A stretch of DNA of 64,000 nt, taken from positions 992,001 to 1,056,000 of the forward strand of contig NC_046682.1 in assembly GCF_009870125.1 (NCBI RefSeq), written 5' to 3'. The position numbers and the translations under genes were made by a program. Below the pieces are notes generated by a model. That model did no database searches. It was given only the letters and a program-made list of their open reading frames with translations, and was not told the origin of the DNA. Numbering within the stretch: position 1 is the first letter of the stretch; each line of letters begins with the position of its first letter. Positions 1 to 10,500 of this stretch are shown here, piece by piece. Source of the stretch: Drosophila pseudoobscura. Lineage: Eukaryota > Arthropoda > Insecta > Diptera > Drosophilidae.

Positions 1-240
1 AAATTTTTGCCACGTTACCTTCCGCCGCCTACATTCCTAAAATGTGCGGCATCCACAAACCCGAGCACGCAGCATCATATCTACCACTTGGCTCACGTGG
101 CTGACTCCCCCTCACGATCTTGCTCTCCCTTTCTTTTTCTTGTTCAGTGGGGGGTTCAGCCACGTGTGAGTTAGAGAGATATAAGGGCCGGATGGTACTT
201 CGTGAAAGTAAAGATATATTCAGGCAGGCTCCGTTTTTCC
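1..240 (-). repeat. Truncated, diverged copy of the window's abundant interspersed repeat
   Basis: The first ~60 bases resemble, in reverse orientation, the module seen at 28551-28600 and 29025-29065 (CTTCCGCC... followed by GCGGCATCCACAAA). The rest, including CCACGTGGCTGA-type sequence near 90-160, is too diverged to align with confidence. The copy is cut by the window edge. No gene is visible before 971; 241-970 is AT-rich and presumably holds the yellow-h promoter, but I see no clear TATA or initiator. Confidence 0.4.
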
Positions 241-970
241 GAGCTTAATTTGAGGTTGGGTTAAAATAAAATTTTTTAGAAAGAAAGCAAAAGTTAAATT
301 ACCCTGATATATGAAGGTGTCAAGTTTATGATAATGCATCAATAAGTCATCTATTTTTTTCATTTTGCACTTAAGGTTCGTTTTGTTGTATAAAAAGCCG
401 TTTACTTTTCAATTCGTCAACGAATATGTTTTCGTTTTGAAAACGAATAAATCTTTCGGAATGTGAAAACGGGAGCCCTAATTTATGTGTATTCAAAAGT
501 AAATCGGAAAACTTTTATGACTGTAAAAACGGCTGATTGTAAAATATGAATAAGTCATAAGATTAAATAAATAGTAGCCGGATAGAATAGTGTTGCAGCA
601 CGTGAATATATAATAAAATGAATATGAAAATTTATATAGATATGGCAGTTTATTATTTATGACACACATTTTCACGAATGCAATATAACCTTGTACTCTA
701 TGCGTAATGGGTATGAAAAGCTTATGACCACATTAGGTAAAAGACAGGTAAATTGGAAACTTTAATCTGAGAGACAGACTTGAAGCTTTAAGCTGTACAT
801 ATGTAAGTTTTAAAAGAAACTCCAGCTGGCTAAAACCTGCCATCAACATCAACCCCGTCAGTTGCTTATCGTTCAGTGGGACATAATGATCAATAGGAAA
901 GAGTGAATTTTTATAAAATATTCAATAAATTAGAAAGTCTAAACGGGTTGACCTAACACCATAAGAAGTC

Positions 971-3747
971 ATGAATCGATATTCATTTAAATTTAGTTGG
1001 CTAATTACGTTTCAGCTAATTATTCTTATTAGCTTTGTCAATAGTGTTAGTTTTGTTGAATCATTTAATGCAGATTTTGGCTATTTAATGCAGTCGAACT
1101 CTCAAAAGCAGAGCTCCATTCGTGAAAGTCAGCTTAAGATTGTAAATGAGTGGAAATATTTGGACTTTGAATATCCAACTTTTGTCGAACGCCAACGAGC
1201 AATTATGAATGGGTAATCTATATAAATTGTTTCATTATAACCTTGCGGAGCTTATTATGAGTTTGCTCATTTTTGCATAACAGAGAAGAAGGGAGCTGTG
1301 ACCCAAAAAAAGTAAAGCCAAGGTCCGTTAGTCCATCTTGATCAGCGTCTAGACTAGACTGGTTAGATAGACCATACTATCTAACCGCCAATCTGTTTCT
1401 ATGAAATCTATAATTCAGTTTGAAACTTAACAAAAAACCATTTTTCTTCTAAATTCTCCTAAATGTCGTATTTGGCCATATCAAACAAAAAAATCAATGT
1501 CAAAACATTTTTCCCAAACTTAATTGTCCTCAGAAAGTTTTGTACAAACGCCAATAAGTCTATTCATACTTCTTACCTACAAAATAAAGTGATAGCGGTC
1601 CCTGCTTCTCTGTTTAAAGATTCATTTAATTGCTTCCAATTCATCAGCCACAAATTTTACTTATGTACATATATCTTATCCTCAGAGACTTTATACCGAA
1701 GAATAATCTTCCTTTGGGCATTGACGTACATAAAAACCGATTATTTATTACTACGCCTCGTTGGAAAGACGGCGTACCCGCAAGTTTGGGTACTATTCCG
1801 TTCCCGACGAGGGAATTAAGTCCAGCAATTAAACCATATCCCAATTGGGAAGCTCATGGAAATCCATATAATCCAGACTGTTCTAAATTGATATCGGTAT
1901 ATCGCACTACCGTAGACACATGTAACAGACTCTGGCTTATTGATTCTGGTGTTATCAACGCCACAATTAACATAAATCAAATTTGCCCGCCAAAAATAGT
2001 AGCTTTTGATCTAAACGCAGACAAAACGATTGTTCGCTATGACTTGCCTAAATCGCAAGTTAAAGAGGATTCTCTGCACTCCAATATCATTGTTGAAGTG
2101 GGTAATCATTGCGAAGACGCACATGCAATTGTAGCAGACGTATGGCGTTTTGGTCTTATTGTTTATAGCTTGGCGAAAAATAGAAGCTGGCGAGTAACTA
2201 ACTACAATTTTGCACCAAATCCAGTGGCTTCCGACTTTAAGATATATGGATTGAACTTTCAATGGCTGGATGGTGTGTTTGGGATGAGTATATCTTATGA
2301 TCATCAAAGTAAGCAGCGTGTGCTTTATTTCCATCCAATGGCAAGTTTTAAGGTAAGCAATTAGAGACATCTCTCCATAGAAAGGTCATCCTACAAAATA
2401 TTAAAGTAGTTTTATTAAAAATACTAGGAATACTGGGCAAATTTTAACTTTTTTAACCATTTGTTTTGAGGTGGCTTAAGTATATGAGCAGGATATTTTG
2501 GAGATGATTTCAGATTTATCAATTATTTCGCTGACTATATGTTTTCATAACTTGGTTGTTGTTGTATTAAATCACTGACATATAGAACTAATTTGAGACA
2601 AAAAATAGGAGCTGTAAAATAAAAACTTTTCTTGATATTCGCTTAAATTCTTGGTGTAGTTCTTGTGGCTTAAGTGTATGAGCACCACTGTATACCCTTA
2701 CAGAGGCTTTTTCAGCTCTTACCAGAATAAATATTACTGCTAATAAGTAAATAAGCAATGCAAATCAGCAATCATCAATCCAGGCATCTTTAATCTTCGC
2801 CCTCCGTTGGCACGTCGAATGGGGTTGCGTAGTCGGTTGGGTTCACAGCGTCGAAAAAAAGTTCAATTTTGTTGAGTAGCGTAATAGGATTTAAACCAGA
2901 TTCTGCACTCTTCTGGATATAAACATTCTATATGGTTCTTCGTTTTCGGTTTTCTTGTATCTTTAAAATTGTAGATGCCACATATTTTCGTCCTTTGTGG
3001 GGGCGTCCTTTGTGCTCTAGCATAGCTATGTATATCGACTCGGCTATTGATGCTGACCAAGAATATATAAACTTCATGGGGTCGAAAACGCTTTCTTCTG
3101 AGTGTTACACACCTCCACCACAAAACTAATATATCCCTAATGTATCCCTATATCCTTTCGATTACCGTGAATAACAACAACACAAATACAATGTAGAATT
3201 CACATTTTCTATAGAATAACACTACCCAATATTTTCTATATTTCATTTTTATTAGGAATTTATAGTATCGACCGAGCTCTTGCTAACCGAATCTTTATGG
3301 GAAATTAATAGTCAGGATAACGCAAAATATTTCTTTTCAATTGGCGATCGCGGATACAATAGTCAATCCTCCACATCTGGAATTGCTAGAAATGGTGTAA
3401 TGTTCTATACACAAGTTCATCGAGATAACATTGGTTGCTGGGATACAGCCAAACCATACACGCGGGCCAATTTAGGAATGCTCCTCGATCCGGATGTCTC
3501 CTCAACGCTCATTCAATTCCCCAATGATTTGAAAGTAGACGAAGGAGAAACTCAAAGCGTGTGGATAATGAGCAATCGCTTGCCTATTTACTTATATAGC
3601 CAGCTGGACTATTCAGAAATAAATTTCCGCATTTTAAGGGGTGATGTCAACATGATCATCAATAGCACCATATGCAATCCTGCCAACGTATACGGTAATG
3701 GATCTAAATCTGCTATAGTGTCAATAGAGGAAGGGCAGTGCTATTAA
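971..3747 (+). CDS. yellow-h: Yellow-h, secreted MRJP/Yellow-family protein
   Basis: Exons 971-1212, 1686-2352 and 3256-3747 join in phase (2, 0) to give 466 residues, close to the ~460 expected for the family. The start is an ATG followed by a hydrophobic stretch (about residues 10-28), a likely signal peptide, so the product should be secreted. Family signatures are visible: EWKYLDF near residue 58, NNLPLGIDVH and TTPRWKDGVPASLGT after the first junction, the paired cysteines of a beta-propeller (CNRLWLIDSG), and WIMSNRLP near the end. Yellow proteins act in pigmentation and other extracellular roles; the precise function of yellow-h is poorly known. The second intron (903 bp) carries repeat remnants. 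The frame is intact, with no breaks. Confidence 0.93.
2440..2696. mobile_element. Remnant of a small Tc1-like element end
   Basis: Inside yellow-h intron 2, the motif GTGGCTTAAGTATATGAGCA at 2471 is nearly repeated as GTGGCTTAAGTGTATGAGCA at 2667, the latter followed by CCACTGTATA. Read in reverse, the second begins TA-CAGTGGTGCTCAT, the usual look of a Tc1/mariner terminus at a TA site. No transposase remains. The two copies are in direct, not inverted, orientation, so this is a rearranged remnant. Confidence 0.35.
2890..3170 (+). repeat. Internally deleted copy of the abundant interspersed repeat
   Basis: It shares the modules TTTTCGTCCTTTGTGGGGG, TCGACTCGGCTATTGATGCTG and GTGTTACACA...CCACCA with the long copy at 28256-29344, in the same order and strand. 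It lies within yellow-h intron 2. The short open frames here are repeat noise. Confidence 0.7.
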
Positions 3748-4523
3748 ACAAATTGCAGTTACATTATAAATGAGTTTCAAGGCTTAATGCAAAAAATACA
3801 AAAAAACATTTAAAAAAATACTATGTACGACTTTATGGCTTTACTTCAAATTATTTAGAAGACAATTATGCAGATTTTCCTCAGTGCAGTTATCTGCCTT
3901 TGATAGTGAGATATGTATGTACATATGTACATGTGTACTTATTAAGATTGGGCTACTATTTGCTTATTCGCTTGTATAAATATATATTAATATTTGCATA
4001 TCTATAAAAAAATGTATGTATTTAGGTTTTCCTGAAGGTACTGCCGGGACGAGATAAAATTTCAGCCTTGAACTCCACTATTCACCCTATGGTTTGGTGG
4101 TAAAAAAAGAGTATAAAATTATGTAAATATGTATACATACGTACATAAGGGCGTATAAATATTAGCGTATGTAGCTGATGTATATGCACGTACATACTCG
4201 TATGTATATGTACGTATGTATGTACGAGCATGTGTACGGGGGGCCCCTGACACTCCCCCTCCGTTCACCCGAGGCCAAGACCGAACTATTCTTTGTTCTA
4301 GAATTTTATCTACGCTAATCCCAATATAGATGTAGCTTCAGAATCACTGGCTGCACATGTGCCAGTGCTAGTGCTAGTGTCTGAGGCAATGTGGACAAGC
4401 GTACGCGCACAATATTCATTCTTATTTTCCATTATTGTCTGGTTTGTTCAGGTCGTAAACAGCTTCCTAACGCTTCCTTTGTGACACGTTAATGAAGTCA
4501 GTGATACAAAAACACCGGCTAAA
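3748..4523. other. yellow-h / fibulin-like intergenic region with microsatellite
   Basis: No coding sequence is visible. It should hold the yellow-h 3' UTR and the promoter of the next gene. At 4110-4240 there is a degenerate TACATACGTATGTA/TGTATATGTACGTA microsatellite followed by a short GC-rich run (GGGGGGCCCCTGACACTCCC). Confidence 0.6.
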
Positions 4524-7500
4524 ATGATTACTTCGATCAAAATTAGAAAAATATGGTTTATTATTTATACAATGATGGCTTGGCACAATGCCGCAGAAAC
4601 CTTGGCAAGCGGTAAGTAGATTATAAGTAAGTATTAATAATTATTACTGCATAGTTTTGTATTCGTTTAATTAAAATAAAAAATCAGTTAAGTTTTTGTA
4701 CATAAATACGTGTTTACATTTTAGGAATTAGTCTAACAACTCAAATACTTTGCTTTCATATTCCCGTATTTATTATTTCGTTTTTATTATTATTATTATT
4801 TTAGTTAAACGTTCAAGTAAATCTTTTTTTTCCATAGACAACATTTCCGATTATATTAGAAAATGTTGCATAAGTGGGCTTCGGCATGCACGAACTATGG
4901 ATATTCAGTCCTGTGGAAATATTGATTCCTCCGTATCCATTATACCGCCATTGTGGCTTGGACTATGTCATTCCACCTATGAAGTGTGCTGTTCCCGAGA
5001 AATAGACCACAAGAATTGTGAATTGGGTCGATTGGCTGCTTTAAACAGAACGCGGTGTGACACGGAGGTCAATTCGAACTCTAATGCCTATGCGGGCTGT
5101 TGTCGAGCGTGTCAAGTTGGCTTGGCAGTTAAGGCAAGTAAACAGAACTGCAGTGATCCATTATTTTCATTTCTTTCTGCTATTGAATCCTATCGGACTT
5201 GCTGTTACGAAGACAGTAATTTAAATTCAAAATCCGATGAAATGTTTAATGTAAGTCAACAAATAGAAGGCGACATGGGTCCTGAAGAGTATCTTGAGAA
5301 TTCATCCGATGGTACGATAGTCCTAACAGACGATGGTAAGCCTCAAGTGGTTGCTCGGCTCCTTGGAAAACAATTCAACTGATTGTTTCTCTATTGAAAA
5401 TATAGACGACATTTGTGGCAAAATTCCAAACCTGTGCGCTCACATCTGTGAGAATACATTTGACGCATATCAATGTAAGTGCCACTCAGGATTTAAACTA
5501 GACAACAACAACGTTACATGCTCATCGGTGAAAAATAACATATGTCCCGATGGATACTATATGGATCAGCACCATGGCAAGTGCGTTGACATTGACGAGT
5601 GCAGCGAGAAACTTCATGAGTGCACGTTGACCCAGTACTGCCACAATACGATTGGCAGCTATCATTGTCTAAATATAAAATTCAACAAGTGCCCATCAGG
5701 ATATCACTATGCTAACGAACTAGAATGTGAAGGTGAGTCCTGCTAAACTTATGTCTTTATATTTTACCTTATGTAACGCTGAAGAGAGATAGGAATAGGA
5801 ATTAAACACAGTTTTCGCGCTGTTAGTGCTTATTCTCAAAGCGAAAATGTTCTTAAAAATGATGTGATGTACTTTTCAGCGTCACTTTTAAGTTACTGTA
5901 ACGAATGGCGGCTGACTATTGTTGTCATGCCGGAATATATTTGAAATATCTAGTCTTGGCTAGACTAGACTTTCCAAATTCTTTTGGAAATAAAGTCGCT
6001 CTGTTTAAATATAAACTAATTATCTGTCTCCTTTCCTCATGTAACAATACATATTTATTATAGTTATAGTCATATATATATATTACTTATACTTATACTT
6101 ATGTAGATGACAATGAATGCGAAGAGTCGCCGCCGCCATGTGAACCTGACCAACAATGCTCCAATCACGCCGGGGGCTTTAACTGTACCTCAGCTGAGAG
6201 TCAATCCTGCGAAATAGGTTTTTATCTCGAGGAGGGCACTTGCTCTGATATAGACGAGTGCAAAAATAATGGAACACACACCTGCCATGCTCATCTTCTG
6301 GAGTGTATTAACACTATAGGCAGTTTTTCCTGCCAATGCCAGATAGGGTTTCGTTTGGATACTACTCAAAATGTGTGCGTAGGTATGTTGTACGACTTTC
6401 AGTATTGTTTCTTATATAATTTTCTTACAATACACACTTGCCTACCTGTACAGACATTAATGAGTGTTCTATTAACAATCACAACTGCCTACCAACTCAA
6501 AGATGTGATAACACGATCGGTTCATATATTTGCACGGTAAGTAAATTCGTCAGTAAAATCAGCAATAGCATTGACTGGACCAGCTGGAGGACTCACCGAG
6601 TCATAAGTGGCGGCCTTACCCACCATTGGGTCATTGTCATTCTGTGTTGAACTCGAGCGTGGATGCGTGGATAGATGCCGATTCAGTGTGCAAATTAGTA
6701 GACAGCAGCAGGTGCACCAGCAATTTCAACCTACAGCGATCGCGCTCACCACCATTACCGCGGTAATAGCACCACCGCCATTACCAGCCCAGATGAGACT
6801 TGAGCATGGATACCCGTGGAGCGGTAGCGGGGACGGAGGTAAAGCGCAGACAGCGTGTGGATTGCACCTGCCGCAATTGCACCGATGGCGAGAATAAGAA
6901 GCGCCTGCACATCTGCTAGATACCCGACTGCCAGAAGGGCTTCATAACTCCCTATAACTTACAGGCAAGAAGCACTTCCAGTGCCGTTTGTGCAACAAGA
7001 ATTTCGCGCATAAGTATATGCTAAGCACGCACGTCAAGAATCGCAGTCGTCGGCAAGTAGACGACATATTACGAAACAGACGAAAACGAAGAGGATGAGC
7101 GGGTGATAACTGAAGAGGATGACGAGGAAGATCAGCATCAGCCAACAACTCATGTCGATATTGACTGAAACAGAGTTTATTAGCATAGCTTTTAAAGAAA
7201 AAGGAATACTCATAAAGGAAATTTTTAATGTGTAATTAATGTATCTTTAAGAGAGGAAGTAACCACATTAGGGCAATAGCTTTAGATATAATGAGCGCCT
7301 GTCTGAACTTTCTTATATGAATATCATATATATTGTTATTATTATTATATCTATATATCCATACAATACAATTATTCCGTCTGGAAAACACACAAAGTTC
7401 ATATATTTGCATGGTATCTACACATTCATTTATTATTTCTTAAAGGTGTATTTAATTATTTTTTGTTTTTCAGCGTCTTCAGAGTTGCGGAACGGGCTAT

Positions 7501-10500
7501 ACATTAAACGCTGAAACAGGAATTTGCGATGGTAAGAAATCCAAACAGATCTAGTATCGAATTATAATGTCCGCTGCAACCCACTTATTGGTTCTATAAT
7601 CCGATCCTTCCAATTTCGGGGAATCATTATCTTATTGTTACGTTTATACGGTTCGTATTTTCCGGGTTGAGCATATAAAACAGAGAGTATTTTTACTAAA
7701 AGTTTCTTGTTAACTTTTTTTACGATTGCATTTGAAAAGAATTGGAAACCTTTGTGGACCTCTATAGTATTGAAAAGCTTATTATAGGCCATTAGGATGT
7801 TTATGACCATAAAGCTGATCCTTGCGGAATACCATTGTGGAGTGGTTTATATTCTGAGTACTGGCTTTTGATTTTAACGAGTTTTACGATTAGTAAGAAA
7901 ATTTTTTAAACGTAGTTTAGAACCTTGGCGTCTATTCTCCACCTATTCAATTTGTCTATGCCTTTTCAAAATCAAGGCTATTCACAAATAGATGGCTTCT
8001 GAAGGACAGTACTGCAGTGCTCTGGTAGTGTAACAGGGTTAGTTGCTGACTCTCGAGGAGCTTGATGTTGTTAACTAGTCATAATAGGTGATTTGCTATG
8101 ATCTTGCCTAGAACCTCAGCTATGCACGGGTTGAGCGATATTGGTCGGTATGAGTTTACCAATGTGTTTCAGGAGTTTTGTTTATGTATAGTACTGTTTT
8201 TGAATTGAGTAGTAGATTTTTTCTTTCTTACCTGCAAAGCTATAGGACTGCTCTGAGGTGCTTATATTTGATGTTGTTTGCGATCATCGATTGACCCATG
8301 TCTGTCTGTCCGTATGTCTATGTCTATGAGCGCCTAGTGCTCAAAAACTATAAGAGCTAGATAACTATATTTTGTATATCAGAATTCTGTGATATGTGGC
8401 ATAAGATACGAGAAAACCAGAAAACGCAGCATCGTAGAGAATGATATCTTCTAGACTGCAGAATCTGAACCAGATCGTTCATTATTAAAGCCAGAATGAA
8501 GAAAACAATTTCATTCTCTCTCGCTCTGTCTCTCTGAAACACGCACGTTTCATGGTCGGCTTTACCTATCGAAAAAACTGAGCGCCTAGATCTCAGAGAC
8601 TATAAGAGCTAGAGCGACCAAATTTGGTATCCACTCGTGTAATATCGAACCTGCAAAAATTCACAAATAACTCTTGCCAGATCTCACTGTTACAAGTGTT
8701 ACGTTCTAACTAATTTGTTGTCTCTCTTGCACGCAATCTTTGTCGTTCGGCGGAGGAGGGCCATACGACTATGCAGAGTTGCGGTCCCACCAGCAACTCA
8801 CAACGTTCCCCCTCGTTTTGAAATTAGATCATTTACAATTGATTTGGATTTGGACGATTGTTTCATTATCTGTGGATGTTGGCTCATTATGTCTTCGAAA
8901 AATCGAAAAATTAATATGTTTTCTTCTTGGCACTTAATAATAAAAATCAATAGAGAGCCAAATTAATTATATTAACATCGGCGGGTTTTTAAGTTATATT
9001 CAATATTCAAATGACGACATTAAATAAGGTGCATATATGTTTAGAACCCAAATCTATCACAACGTTTGGTTCACAACGTCGAAAAAAATTTAATTTTTGT
9101 AAAAGGTGCTATCATTAAAAACCACTCCAGAACTTAAAACTCTTACACTAAATACCAATATAAATTGTATAAATAAATAAATAAATATTATTATAAATAA
9201 AGAGATATAGATATATCCAATATTAAAAATCACAACTAATCGTGAATCCGATACTAAATCTACTCTTTGAAGATGATGATGAATGCGCACTCAATACCCA
9301 TAACTGCCAGCCAAATTTCGATTGCTACAACACGAAGGGATCCTTTCGCTGCTATAGGAAAACAACAACAAGCACAACAACCACAACATCAACTACTTCA
9401 ACAACGGCTGCACCTACGTTCAAGGAGCCAGTTTCAAGAACTCACTATTCCCAATATCCCTATCCACTTAATTCTCAGCAGGGCTACTATGGCTCCACTA
9501 TATATCGGTTACCCTGTTCCACTGGCTTTCACAGGAATAATCTTGGCGCGTGTGTCGGTAAATATAAATTATAGTTCTGCATGAGTGGTAAGAAAAACCG
9601 GAATTCGAATTGACAATACTTACAATCCATTGAGTGAAATATGTATAATGCTACGGCGATAAAGTTTGAGTAAGGGTATAGCTATACACACTCACTCAAC
9701 TCAATTAAATTCGAATACATCCATTCGAATACTGTTAGACTTACTTATTTTTTAAATGGAGCCATGAAGATCTCTATTATATGTACCTTTCTCGTAATTA
9801 GTTCTACTAGTAATGTTTAGTTCTAATTTTCCTCGCATATCAGTTTAACAGGTATCTTTCCTTCATGTTCGCTTTCAGTTCATTACATACATACTTAAAG
9901 CTTAATATATAATATAATCTAATATATAAAATTCTCGTGTTACAAATTTTCTGGCTGAACTCCTCAGATTTTCGTGAAATTTTGTGTGCTATGTTGTGTG
10001 CAACATCTATTTTTCATCCCGATCAGACCACTCCTTCGGGTACCTCCCAAACAAAAGGACATAGTGTTTGGGAGGTACCCGAAGGAGTGGTCTGATCGGA
10101 TCAAGATTTGGTATGAATAATTTTTTTACACGCCCTTATGTTTTGACAATGTTTTATCCATCGTCGTAAGCACCTGTAAGACCCAGAAATTTTTTACTAT
10201 GATTACCGAGGTAATCTCGCCAATCTGATCCAATAGCATTTAATGTAAATGTGGCGTCATGAAATTCAAAGAAAATGTTTTGAAAAATATTAAATTGAAT
10301 AAAACTTTTTCATACACATATGAAATCACAGTAGGCCGAAACAAAAATTGGGTCCTAGGGTTTGAATATTGTGATGAAATCATTATTCGTTTCACCTCGG
10401 AAGCGAAAAAATCGAAAAAAAAAACTTATAATCGAAAGCACATAAAATTTCAAGACATTTCGGAGAAGTTCAATAACAAACATTGTAACCCAGAAATTTA

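Noticed and set aside
1463..1819. A 118-codon plus-strand frame over yellow-h exon 2
   Set aside because: It lies in a different frame from the conserved MRJP sequence and mostly in the first intron; a shadow.
6607..6897. A 96-codon frame in the fibulin-like intron
   Set aside because: The Btd-box and finger similarity is in another frame of the same DNA; this frame is a shadow of the dead Sp-like copy.
7317..7514. Open frame overlapping exon 6 of the fibulin-like gene
   Set aside because: Its frame conflicts with the EGF module and most of it is intronic AT-rich DNA.
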